Assembly: GCF_030247185.1 (NCBI RefSeq)
Contig: NC_080571.1
Span: 161,234,352-161,298,351, forward strand
DNA: 64,000 bases
Source of the DNA: Malaya genurostris
Taxonomy: Eukaryota > Arthropoda > Insecta > Diptera > Culicidae
Direction of reading: 5' to 3'
Shown here: one piece after another, positions 33,801 through 45,338 of the stretch
Layout: each line of letters begins with the position of its first letter
Position numbering within the stretch: position 1 is the first letter of the stretch
The notes under the pieces: model-generated
The model's input: only the letters and a program-made list of their open reading frames with translations
What the model was told of the DNA's origin: nothing
Database searches by the model: none
Made by a program: the position numbers and the translations under genes

Positions 33801-36269
33801 CACTCAAAAAAAATCACGTTAATTCTACTTGAAAACATACATGAATCTCATCCACCCAACTTTTCACATAAATTCTATGGAGTAGATAAATGAATTGTAT
33901 CGGATTGTTCATATATCATGCATCTTATTCAATAGGTAAATAATATATCACTTGTCCGTTGGATACAACGTGATTTTCATATGTTTTAACAGAACTTCAC
34001 GTAATAGTTACATGACTTAAACATCTTTATTGAGTATAGGAAAATCACATAATAATTACATGAAATGGTACATGATTGTATAGTATATAAAACTCAGTTA
34101 AAACTAACATTAAAAAGGCATTTATTTGCAGAATGCATTTCTAACAGATCGCTTGTTATTTTACATCTATTTACATATTAATGGTTACATCATCAACCTT
34201 AACGAATAGTAACTCAATGAAATTAAACTTATACTTAACTCTAAGTATAAACTTATTATCTACATTTAAAACTATTGTTGGTCGTCGATTAAAATAATCA
34301 ATACCAGTAATAATGAACCTGATGTTTCAATCGCGACATAGTGCTCATTTGCCCATAATTGCAAAATCAAGTGAAATATTTCATCTAACGATAAAATCTC
34401 TGATTTCATAGAGTACAGCTTGATCCAATAAAAAAATTATGACAAACTGTCCTATTTTGTAGTTAATTCCTTTGTAAACAATAGAGTCGGCGGTACCGAC
34501 AGAAGTTTTTCTATTTATGATTTCTGAAAATGTAAATCAATTAATCAAAAATTCTTACTTCAAACTTGAATTACATTTTGTTTTCTCCCGGAAATTATAA
34601 GATCGAAAATATTTTCGTATGCTGTTGGTTCTAAATACTTCCGGAGATCAAGAGCTCGAACAAGCAAATATCGCATTCTACTAAAACTAAGCGCAAAATT
34701 GTATATTGAGTACTACACTAGTTTTGAAACTGTAGAAGCAAAGTCCGGGCATTACATTCGTTTCGTGGAATTTGGCTTTTCTGTTTCAACAGACTTCGCA
34801 GCCGATTCTTATTGTACATAATCATTGCATGGCTAGTACTATGGATCCTACTGACACTAAGAATCCTTCCACACGCAGGGAAATAGAACACATTAGATTC
34901 TAATATATTGAGTCTTTAAGTCAACTTCAAACAATTTTTTGAATCAAATAAAACAATTTTTGAACTGAAATTTAAATCTAATAAAACACTTTTTGAATCA
35001 AATTTAGTGTGGCAAAGTATATTAGATTCAAATATATTGAGATATGGATTCAAATTTCCAAATTTTATTGAAACAAATCAAAAATGTATTTGATTCAAAT
35101 GCTTGTTACAGTACATTAAATGTATTTGAATCAAATATGTCGTTGAATAGATTCGAATAAGATAATATGTTGACGCTTGAGTTTAATTGAATTAAATGTA
35201 CTTAGTCTTAGATTCAAATTCTTGGATTGAAACTTTTCGTCCTTGAATCAAATGCCAGAGATTATTGATTCTAAAACATTTTCATTGAATCAAACGTTTG
35301 TACTGGCTGATTTTATGAAATTTAACACAACTTTGGCTAAGATTGAAATCGATCGAATTGTGCGATACTATAGTGAGTGCTTTCATAGGATAGGTAGGTT
35401 ATGAATTCTTATCTAACATTTGTATTCATTCCAGACAGCGGTTTCACAGTAGAGCTTTTGGAAATTATTGAACGAAAGGAATCAGAGGAGTCAATACCGC
35501 AACCGTACTCAACTGAGCACACAAAATGCATTCAATAATAAATAAAAAAATAATTTACAATAATTAATATTTAATTTACAATAATTAGTCAAAAATTCTT
35601 TTCAAATAACAATTTATTGAATTAAAAAAAACATCATTGAATCTACACACAGTCGCCCGAAAGCCTGATTTTAGAAACAAAACTAATTTGCTTTGAATCA
35701 AATAACAATTGTATTTAAATCAAAGTGAAATGATTTTAGAAACAAAATTATTTTGTTTGAATCAAATAACAATTGTATTTGATTCTAAGTGAAATGAAAT
35801 TCAGGTGGAAATAAAATATATTTGAATTCAAAACACAATATATTTGAATTTAATGTTTATTTTGTTTATTTCTGTGTGCGTAGAAATAAAAATAATTTGC
35901 TTTGAAGTAAATATCAAATGTATTTGAATCAAAGGAAAATGAAAATAAGCGCTGATTCAAAATAAAATATCTTTGAATTCAAAGTGTAATATATTAAAAT
36001 TTAAAATAAATTTTTCTGCGTGCAGGTCAGGGCTGTTTTGAAACTTTACTTACCTTTAAAAACTTCCAATAACGAATGCATTATGTTCAAGCCTGCCACC
36101 AACATGTCAGCCATTTTGAGATTTGAAATTTTCATTATGTGAAAATCACATAGCTTGTACTTGGTTTCCAGATGTTATTCATAGACATCACGTAGAATAT
36201 CAAATATAAATGAAGCACTGCATTTACGTGAGTAATCCCATAAAACTAATGTGATTTATTTTTTGAGTG
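33801..36269 (-). mobile_element. E1 element, with a nested insertion
   Basis: TA-flanked and interrupted at 34872 by a 1151-bp element. Confidence 0.7.
34872..36022. mobile_element. 1151-bp element rich in TTTGAATCAAA
   Basis: Private to this unit. The empty site CTTCCAGGTC is seen at 28774 and elsewhere. Ends are CACGCAG and CTGCGTG with CA on both sides. The interior repeats GATTCAAA, TTTGAATC and GAATCAAATA dozens of times on both strands, mixed with AT-rich spacers. A second internal end-like motif (CTGTGTGCGTAGAAATA) near 35870 suggests nesting. No gene is seen. Confidence 0.65.
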
Positions 36270-36937
36270 TACTATTAATGGAAAAATCTGTTTCTGACTT
36301 CAGCTGGTTTTCAAAGAAGGGCGAAACTAACATAGATCGCCCTTCCTTACCTAGGACAGGACCAGACAACTGGCTTCTTTTTCCAGAAAAATATTTCTCT
36401 TCTTATTTCGGTTTCTCCCTGCTGTAAATAATAAAAGCCTCGCGATCACTGTTGCCAGTAGAGATAATTGTTTATTCTGAAAACTTTCTCCCCTTATAAC
36501 ATGTAATTATTTATCATTTGAAAACACTTAGACAAATGTTATATCGGTCAAAAATATAGCTCTGGATTCATTTTGATCAGATGTTTGTTTTGAAGAAAAC
36601 GTTTAGTTGAAACAGCTTAATAATATTTTTCTAAAACACTCAATTTTGAATAATTAATTTTTGCAGCTTTATTAACTAAAGTATTCAACATATTCTATTT
36701 GAGAAAAATAATAACATACAGAAGTATCCAAAGATTGGGTGCTATTCTCAACCAACATAATCAATATTCTCGTCCACTCGAAATCACACTTCGAGATTTC
36801 AGGCTTTCTCTTTGTATCATCCAGTGATTGTTAAATGTACTCGTATACTTTCCGCATTGACAGAATTTAAAAACAAATTGAACTTAAATCCTATTGAAAT
36901 CAATAATTTTGAAGATGACCCGAAAAATAAAATATAC

Positions 36938-37056
36938 TGTGGTCCAATGATCCAAAGTATTAGACCAACGAAGGACCACCGTTGAACGTTTTTTTTCCTA
37001 GGAGGGCAGTACACTGACACCAGCATGCTGGCAGCCAGCAGAAGTGTAAACGGGGC
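36938..37056. repeat. PC palindromic core, half deleted
   Basis: The left arm and flank are deleted: AAATAAAATATA joins directly to CTGTGGTCCAATG. The right arm is intact. Confidence 0.75.
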
Positions 37057-39182
37057 ATTAGGACCAATTTCGGACTAGCTCGTGATTGGTTGAAACTGAC
37101 ATAAGCAAGTACAAGTTGTTGAAATCAAGATTACTGCAGGGTGGTAGAAAAAGTGTTGTCAGTATCGTCGGTAACAATGTAGCTTGACATTTGATATTTT
37201 ATTTTTCGGGTCATCTTCAAAATTATTGATTTCAATAGGCATGCTGGCAGCCAGCAGAAGTGTAAACGAGGCATAAAAGTGGATTAACAATTGTCAGGTC
37301 CTGTCCTAGTTCCTTACTAACAATTGTTTGTTGGCATGGAACACGAAAGGCGAAACTTACGTAAACAAATGGCTTATGAATGACTGTTTCACCCTTTATA
37401 CACTAAGGTCTTTTTTTATGTGATCTTTTTTATTCGGCTTTTTTATGCGAAATATCAGGGTGTCAAGATCCCACGCATACAAAAAACGCAGAAGGAAAAC
37501 CGCTTAACTCTGGAACTTTGCATAAAAAAACATATACAAGAAAATTTTTACTGGGCTTTATGTTTCAGAGCAAATAATAAGGTTTCACCACTTAAATTCT
37601 AAAGGCAAAAAGCGTACAAATCTGGTGTTAAAATCCAGTCAAATATGTTTAATCTGATATTGGTTTAATCTGGCAAAAGATCTGGTTATTTAGCCTGCAG
37701 ACACAGTCTGGTGGCCGTAAGTTGAACCGAACTTGGCGCGGGAAATTGACTTACATGTAGTGTTCACACTATTGCTGGTTGCCAGCATGCTGGTGACAGT
37801 GACAGTGTCTGGTAGGTTCTGAATGATTTGATGCTAATATAATTCCCGCTTTAGGTGTGCTAATGTAACCAGCTCGGAACAACTTCTCGCGCCCACTTTG
37901 TCTGCAGCAGAGATGCCAGATTTTTTCATAGGAAATTTGTCTTACTCTGAATAAAAAATCTGTATTCCACTAATAAAATTAAATATCGACAATAAAATAA
38001 ACATGATGGCTGTAGAATTGTATATTCGATGAGCAATAATTCTTTCCATCTGTCTGTAAGAACAGAAAAATCAAATTCCGCAAAAGGCATTTTATGCCGA
38101 GACTGCTTCTTGTCACTAATACTAATAGTTTGCTCATACGAAAAAGCTTTTAAGCCTCTTTTGAAATCCGTATTAAGGTAGCGCTTCGCCGTGGTCAGGT
38201 CGAAGCAAGACAACTCACTGCTTCCTCTTGCTTTGTCGCCGAAATTTCACCCTAAATTGCAAATTTCTAAAATACTAACCCAATTCACGAAAAATCAAAA
38301 ACATAGTAAATGATTTTACTATGCATTTGGCGAAAAATATTAGTTAGAATACTTTTCTTTCGCGAGATTTCGTGCGAGTTTTGTTATAATTCGGTTTTCT
38401 TTTTTCCTTTTCTCGCTATAAACAACTCGCATATGTAGGGATGTGCTACGTTTTCAACAAAGCGTCAAAGCTAGTAGCGATGAAAATTATTACTGATTTC
38501 TGGTTCTACTGAAACATGAATAGAAATTATTTTACAAAGTAGTAACACTTACATTTTCTACTCATCATTTCACGTAGGTTTTAATGGACTGGCATTTAAA
38601 AGCTGTTTTATACATAATCCAGTAAAAGATACGTGTTTCATAGGTAAAATGTAATGTACTGTTCATTTCACATTCATCTATCAGTTCGTATCAAATTTAG
38701 ATACCAGAAAATTACTATTTTATATATTGGTTGAAGTCGAAAGGGAGATGCCAGATCTTGATATAAATCTATGAAATGAAAAATGCCATAAAATATAAAA
38801 CATTTATATCAAAAAATTGTCAATGGCTTAAAAAGCAACTAATAACGTCGTGGTATCTCAAATCGACAAGCCTCCAGAAATCGTTTATGTTGTCACTGCC
38901 ATCCAACCGAAGCCGCAGTCAAGATCCAAGAACTCCCACAACACTACCGATGCAGGTTGAAGTCGCATTACATGGTTCCAGTGTCTCTAGCTTCACACCG
39001 ACGGCCTGTTTGAAGCATTCGGCAGGAGCGGGTAAACTTCCGGACTCACGCAGGCACTCGGTCCAGTTAAACACATGGAAACTTTCATACTGGAATGGTA
39101 GATGGAGTAAAAAATTGTAATTAAATAACTCGCAAATATTTACACTACTTACACTTCAAGGGCCACTGCTCGCCATTTTCAA
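37057..39182 (-). repeat. Unit copy U7 (-), partial
   Basis: From PC through a half PC (about 37238-37272), a stub of PQ (37760-37810), the conserved ORF (37926-38213) and the resident TTAA-type element to MBT copy 6. It then breaks at CATTTTCAAA and restarts earlier in the unit. Confidence 0.8.
38853..39176 (-). pseudogene. Scm-like MBT fragment, copy 6
   Basis: Exon 1 has CGA to TGA (CCCTTGAAG), a nonsense change shared only with copies 8 and 9. It is truncated just upstream of the start by the restart junction. Confidence 0.76.
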
Positions 39183-39378
39183 ATTACGTAAACAAATGGC
39201 TTATGAATGACTGTTTCACCCTTTATACACTAAGGTCTTTTTTTATGTGATCTTTTTTGTGCGGCTTTTTTATGCGATTTTTTTTTATGCGAAATATCAG
39301 GGTGTCCAGATCCCACGCATACAAAAAACGCAGAAGGAAAACCGCTTAACTCTGGAACTTTGCATAAAAAGACATATA

Positions 39379-40286
39379 CAGGGTGATTTTTTAAGAGCTT
39401 GAGAACTTTTTTAAACAATAAAACGCATAAAATTTGCAAAATCTCATCGGTTCTTTATTTTAAACGTTAGATTGGTACATGACATTTACTTTTTGAAGAT
39501 AATTTCATTTAAATGTTGACCGCGGCTGCGTCTTAGGTGGTCCATTCGGAAAGTCCAATTTTGGGCAACTTTTTCGAGCATTTCGGCCGGAATAGCCCGA
39601 ATTTATTCGGAAATGTTGTCTTCCAAAGCTGGAATAGTTACTGGCTTATTTCTGTAGACTTTAGACTTGACGTAGCCCCACAAAAAATCGCATGATCTTG
39701 GTGGCCAACTTACCGGTCCATTTCTTGAGATGAATTGTTCTCCGAAGATTTCCCTCAAAATGGCCATAGAATCGCGAGCTGTGTGGCATGTAGCGCCATC
39801 TTGTTGAAACCACATGTCAACCAAGTTCAGTTCTTCCATTTTTGGCAACAAAAAGTTTGTTAGCATCGAACGATAGCGATCGCCATTCACTGTAACGTTG
39901 CGTCCAACAGCATCTTTGAAAAAATACGGTCCAATGATTCCACCAGCGTACAAACCACACCAAACAGTGCATTTTTCGGGATGCATGGGCAGTTCTTGAA
40001 CGGCTTCTGGTTGCTCTTCACTCCAAATGCGGCAATTTTGCTTATTTACGTAGCCATTCAACCAGAAATGAGCCTCATCGCTGAACAAAATTTGTCGATA
40101 AAAAAGCGGATTTTCTGCCAAAAGGTAATAAAATTCAATGATTTGCAAGCGTTGCTCGTTAGTAAGTCTATTCATGATGAAATGTCAAAGCATACTGAGC
40201 AAATAATAATGCATGAAAATCATAACCTCAAAAAATCTGAGCAAATACTAATGCATGAAAATCCTAACCTCAAAAAAATCACCTTT
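39379..40286 (-). mobile_element. Tc1/mariner-type element, copy 1 (908 bp)
   Basis: Left end CAGGGTGATTTTTTAAGAG; right end, read inverted, AAAGGTGATTTTTTTGAGG. TA at 39377-39378 and 40287-40288 is the target duplication. Sibling units show the empty site CATATACAAGG. The body is the transposase remnant below. Confidence 0.85.
39603..40175 (-). pseudogene. Mariner-type transposase remnant, copy 1
   Basis: 190 codons. Compared with the copy at 48987, it lacks two residues near position 19 and six residues (LTPLDY) just after the third catalytic aspartate, and has GAA to TAA at 39603-39605, which removes the last 40 or so residues. The DNA-binding domain is already missing in both copies. Inactive. 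Confidence 0.85.
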
Positions 40287-41596
40287 TACAAGGAAATTTT
40301 TACTGGGCTTTATGTTCCAGAGCAAATAATAAGGTTTCACCACTTAAATTCTAAAGGCAAAAAGCGTACAAATCTGGTGGTAAAATCCAGTCAAATATGT
40401 TTAATCTGGCAAAAGATCTGGTTATTTAGCCTGCAGACACAGTCTGGTGGCCGTAAGTTGAACCGAAATTGGCGCGGGAAATTGACTTACATGTAGTGTT
40501 CACACTATTGCTGGTTGCCAGCATGCTGGTGACAGTGACAGTGTCTGGTAGGTTCTGAATGATTTGATGCTAATATAATTCCCGCTTTAGGTGTGCTAAT
40601 GTCACCAGCTCGGAACAACTTCTCGCGCCCACTCTGTCTGCAGCAGAGATGCCAGATTTTTTCATAGGAAATTTGTCTTACTCTGAATAAAAAATCTGTA
40701 TTCCACTAATAAAATTAAATATCGACAATAAAATAAACATGATGGCTGTAGAATTGTATATTCGATGAGCAATAATTCTTTCCATCTGTCTGTAAGAACA
40801 GAAAAATCAAATTCCGCAAAAGGCATTTTATGCCGAGACTGCTTCTTGTCACTAATACTAATAGTTTGCTCATACGAAAAAGCTTTTAAGCCTCTTTTGA
40901 AATCCGTATTAAGGTAGCGCTTCGCCGTGGTCAGGTCGAAGCAAGACAACTCACTGCTTCCTCTTGCTTTGTCGCCGAAATTTCACCCTAAATTGCAAAT
41001 TTCTAAAATACTAACCCAATTCACGAAAAATCAAAAACATAGTAAATGATTTTACTATGCATTTGGCGAAAAATATTAGTTAGAAAGCTTTTTTTTCGCG
41101 AGATTTCGTGCGAGTTTTGTTAAAATTCGGTTTTCTTTTTTCCTTTTCTCGCTATAAACAACTCGCATATGTAGGGATGTGCTACGTTTTCAACAAAGCG
41201 TCAAAGCTAGTAGCGATGAAAATTATTACTGATTTCTGGTTCTACTGAAACATGAATAGAAATTATTTTACAAAGTAGTAACACTTACATTTTCTACTCA
41301 TCATTTCACGTAGGTTTTAATGGACTGGCATTTAAAAGCTGTTTTATACATAATCCAGTAAAAGATACGTGTTTCATAGGTAAAATGTAATGTACTGTTC
41401 ATTTCACATTCATCTATCAGTTCGTATTAAATTTAGATACCAGAAAATTACTATTTTATATATTGGTTGAAGTCGAAAGGGAGATGCCAGATCTTGATAT
41501 AAATCTATGAAATGAAAAATGCCAAGAAATATAAAACATTTATATCAAAAAATTGTCATACAATTATAATGGCTTAAAAAGCAACTAATAACGTCG

Positions 41597-41920
41597 GTAT
41601 CTCAAATCTACAAGCCTCCAGAAATCGTTTATGTTGTCACTGCCATCCAACCGAAGCCGCAGTCAAGATCCAAGAACTCCCACAACACTACCGATGCAGG
41701 TTGAAGTCGCATTACATGGTTCCAGTGTCTCTAGCTTCACACCGACGGCCTGTTTGAAGCATTCGGCAGGAGCGGGTAAACTTCCGGACTCACGCAGGCA
41801 CTCGGTCCAGTTAAACACATGGAAACTTTCATACTGGAATGGTCGATGGAGTAAAAAATTGTAATTAAATAACTCGCAAATATTTACACTACTTACACTT
41901 CGAGGGCCACTGCTCGCCAT
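41597..41920 (-). pseudogene. Scm-like MBT fragment, copy 7
   Basis: Same structure and same TGA as copy 1, with a 63-nt intron. Confidence 0.78.
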
Positions 41921-41991
41921 TTTCAAAATCGAGTTTTTTACACTGGAAATTCACGTAGATTGTTTGTTCGTATAACATTCATTTTCGTCAC

Positions 41992-42314
41992 CAGAGATGC
42001 CAGGTAAAAATTTCAAATATCTGCAGACAGGGTCTGTAAATCTGAAAAAAAAATCTGCAGCCAGAAGTATGTCTTGCTGGCAGCAATTTCTCTATAAAGT
42101 ATGACACGCAAAACTGACTTGGCGAGCAAAAAAAAAAAAAAAAAAGGTTCCGGAAATTTCAAAATATAGACGAAAGTCTGTAAGAATTTCAAAAATCTGC
42201 AAAAGTCTGCGAGAATTTCAAAAGTCTGTAAAAGTCTGCACAACAAAAAATGTCTGCAGCACTATACCCCAAATCTGCAGATTTACAGACAAATCTGCAG
42301 ACCTGGCATCTCTG
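41992..42314. mobile_element. hAT-type MITE
   Basis: 323 bp with ends CAGAGATGCCAGGT and ACCTGGCATCTCTG and a clear 8-bp duplication TTCGTCAC (41984-41991 and 42315-42322). The empty site is in every other unit. The interior is full of TCTGCAGA, AAAGTCTG and a long A-run at about 42127-42146. The 8-bp duplication and CAGAG terminus fit hAT. Confidence 0.85.
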
Positions 42315-42963
42315 TTCGTCACGTAAAATATTCAATTTGACATTTGAAACCATTCTACACGCTTAGAAAAAGTTACTCAAAGTTTGAGTACTAGTTACTC
42401 ATATTCAAATGATACATGGAAACGTCAAAAATTGAGTAGTTATCATCAATGATATTGATTAATTCCTACTCTAAATTTGAGTTTAACGCATTAACTCGTT
42501 TTTTTTTTGTTACTATTCGCAAGATCAGTCTAAAAGTTGTAATAACCATTTGTAACAACAGGTTGTATATTTTGTTAGTGAGATCGCGTATTTCGAGGGT
42601 GAGTCCGACGACACGACCTGCCACTCGATTATTAAAACTGTATCGCAAATTTAACTACCCCTCAGTAACTGGTAGTGTCAAAACGAAATCGCTTGAAAAA
42701 ATGTTGGAACTGGCAACTCAAGTTGATAAATTATTGATTTTGAAAAACAGTTACCAGTAGCCTTGGTAACTACACAAGGAATGTAAACAAAAACAAGAGA
42801 TTCTCACTTAAAACGAAACCACTGAGTGTAGTTGGCCCGCTGGCAGGTATTAAATTTATTATTTCAGAGAGTTTTGAATCATTTTGGCGTATTTTTTTTA
42901 ATTTGTATCTTTTTTTAATGAACTGGAACAATTTCGTCGCTGCCACAGAGAGGAAGGCTTTTA

Positions 42964-44216
42964 CGACGACACGACCAGACACTCCGAAGAAAAATCGGAA
43001 TAAAAAGTGTTCGTGAGCGATTTACCACCAGTTACCATAAATATAGCGACCCCTTGAAAATGACAAAAACTAACTATTCGAGCAACACTGTTTAAGTTGC
43101 TATGAGCTAGTTACCAAGGAGCACCAGAATAAATAAACACACAGTTGTGGAATAATTCCACATTTCATGATTATTTAAAATCATTTACAAAAAACTGCGC
43201 TGATGCTTGGTGAGTGGTTAACTTCGTATAAATGGATTTCTAATTGCTTTGTGTTTTTTAGTTCGATCTCGAAAAAAGAAATTACGATGGATTGGTTAGT
43301 ATCTAGTGAAGTTACAAGTCGTCTGGAGCGAGTTATCAAAAAGTCTACATTCAATCGGCTTGGTGGACTAGTATTAGACCAGGAAGCTCGAGCATTGGCT
43401 TCATTCCTTACGGGAGCTACATCCTGGTCCGTTCGCGATAAGCTTGCCAGATTGCAACAAATAGCGACAATTCTGAATCTAGAGAGCGTTTCAGAATTAC
43501 CTGAGTATTGGGATTCGTCTTAAACAACATGGCGTCTGACACCTAGCGAAGTCCGGAATTCTTGCGTTAAGGTAAGCATTTACAGGTCATTCAGATCCCC
43601 AACGCGAAAGCAAAAATGTTCTAGTACAGATACATTTTTTATTAAATCTGCAGGCTGAACTTCAAAATAGACGACATAAAAAGTTGAAACTTTAAACGAG
43701 AAATGTAAGTATTTCTGGGAACGTTATGAAAGTGATAAATGCTTAGATAAATATATTCCCTCTGAAGATAACACATGATTAGTTTTTTATTGCCTTAAAC
43801 AACCGAAATCAAATTTTTTGGTGGTGAATAATTTGCGTTGCCGGTACGGTACGCCACTACGAATTACATATTCGTTACGAGACAAGTACTCCAGAAGTGT
43901 CGCGCCAATGACTTCAAAGCGGCATACGACGCAATCACTATGGCAGAATTTATTCTGAAAGAATAAATTTAATACCTACCAGCGGGCCAACTACACTCAA
44001 CGGTTCCGTTTTAAGTGAGAATCTCTTGTTTATGTTTACATTCCATATGTGGTTTCCAAGGATACTGGTAACTGTTTTTCAAAATCAATAATTTACCAAC
44101 TTGTGTTGCCAGTTTCAACATTTTTTCAAGCGATTCCGTTTTGACATTACCAGTTACTGATGGGTAGTTAGATTTGCGATACAGTTTTGATAGTCGAGTG
44201 GCAGGTCGTGTCGTCG
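42964..44216 (-). mobile_element. CGACGACACGACC-family transposon, copy 3 (nested, carries COG4)
   Basis: 1253 bp, inserted in reverse inside copy 2. GCTTTTA is duplicated at 42957-42963 and 44217-44223. Both ends carry the family termini: the right-type end at 42964 (CCAGACACTCCG next to it) and the left-type end before 44216 (CGAGTGGCAGG). Between them lies a genomic fragment of COG4, so this member took up host DNA. Confidence 0.88.
43203..43695 (+). pseudogene. COG4 gene fragment captured by a transposon
   Basis: COG4 is a subunit of the conserved oligomeric Golgi complex, which tethers vesicles in the Golgi. The fragment is the 3' end of the gene. An intron of 52 nt (43210-43261, GTGAGT to TTTTAG) is followed by an exon (43262-43571) reading DWLVSSEVTSRLERV, KKSTFNRLGGL, SWSVRDKLARLQQIATILNL and, after an in-frame TAA at 43521-43523, TWRLTPSEVR. 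A second intron (43572-43653) starts GTAAGC and ends CTGCAG. The last exon (43654-43695) ends KKLKL and TAA, although the IDDIK context is shifted by a lost A. KSTFNRLGGL, ATILNLE and WRLTP.EVR are hallmarks of the COG4 C-terminus. It is intron-bearing, hence copied from genomic DNA, and now inactive. Confidence 0.87.
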
Positions 44217-45136
44217 GCTTTTATCATTTCATATTCATAGCTAGAAAGTTGTATTGTCAGGTGGTAGTGAATGATTTGCATTTGGGTACATTTACAGCGC
44301 GCAACTGTGTTTGGAACTCAAAATAATGCGAATTAGGAACATAAAAAAATTGTTTTATGCAACTATCGTTATTAATGTTTTTAATTGAATAAAGTTTACT
44401 CGTAGTAAAAGGACATACAAACGAAAATAAAAATAACATGATATTGAAAGAATCGGTTGTCTTTTTCTGACAAAATCAAAATGAAAATAATTATTTAAAA
44501 GCAAAAGTTATTAAAGCATGAAATAAAAATACATATATTTTGACTTCAAGAATATCTTAATTTTTTTTTATTACCACTAGCGTTTTTGAGAAGTCGAAAG
44601 TGTTTCTCACTGCAATTTATTGTTAATTTCGTTTGGTATTCCGTGGACATGTCTTACGATCGTTTTTCAGAAATGAAGTGAACAATTAACTAAATTATGT
44701 ATATCTGGCTTAATTTTACATATTACTGTTCGTAGGAAACGAATAGAAAGATACTGGATCTCCTTCACGACTGAAACACCTAGCAACGCAACAATGTCTT
44801 CCCATTATCGAAAATGTTTTCCTGACCTATCAAAACTAATCATTGCATGCTGCCACTGTAATTCTCTATGACTAACAAAATTCATATTTAAAAATGAAAG
44901 AAATGATCTGTGAAAACATGGTAACTATCACATAACAACTAGTCAACAAACTAGAAGATTACGTTACAAAAAGAATCATGAATATTCGGACTTCTGTGTA
45001 TAATATCACAAGATCGTTGTATAATTTAGAAAATGTAAATATATTTTCTACATAGATACGGTAATTACGGTATACGATCAAAAAAACCTACGTAGTAATT
45101 ATTAATTGTATATAATAACAAAAACAGTGGAAGTAA

Positions 45137-45338
45137 TCATCTTGAAACCGCTTTAGTTCTGGCTGGTTTGGTAACCGTGGAACTGCAGGATAATGACTTG
45201 TTAAACTGCTCTATTTGTTTGCCCATGTCCAGAAGTATTTTCGAAGTCGGCGAAAGAATGTTAACTGCAAATAGAAAATTTTTATTTAATGATAAAATTC
45301 AAGCACTCACCTGCACTCAGCTTCATCATAATTTGCAT
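45137..45338 (-). pseudogene. Unidentified two-exon gene fragment in the outer transposon
   Basis: On the minus strand, exon 1 (45338 to 45311) encodes MQIMMKLSA. An intron of 46 nt (45310 to 45265) begins GTGAGT and ends TTTGCAG. Exon 2 (45264 to 45137) encodes V, NILSPTSKILLDMGKQ, IEQFNKSLSCSSTV, TKPARTKAVSR and a stop. Joined, it is 51 residues with a heptad-like middle. I do not recognise the family. The clean splice sites in frame suggest a second captured host gene. Only the 3' end of a longer gene may be present. Confidence 0.5.

Larger units (their letters stand above)
29951..36937 (-). repeat. Unit copy U6 (-)
   Basis: PQ with the TTAA MITE, conserved ORF fused to a longer frame (31329-31778), MBT copy 5, E2, spacer, E1 with a private insertion, then B. 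The part from about 32500 to 36800 shares rare deletions with 60.0-62.9 kb in reverse (for example loss of the segment in GCTCATTTGCCCATAATTGC), so those two are recent duplicates. Confidence 0.82.

Noticed and set aside
42127..42146. Long A-run that might mark a retroposed tail
   Set aside because: It is internal to a hAT-type MITE with clear ends and an 8-bp duplication, so not a poly(A) tail.
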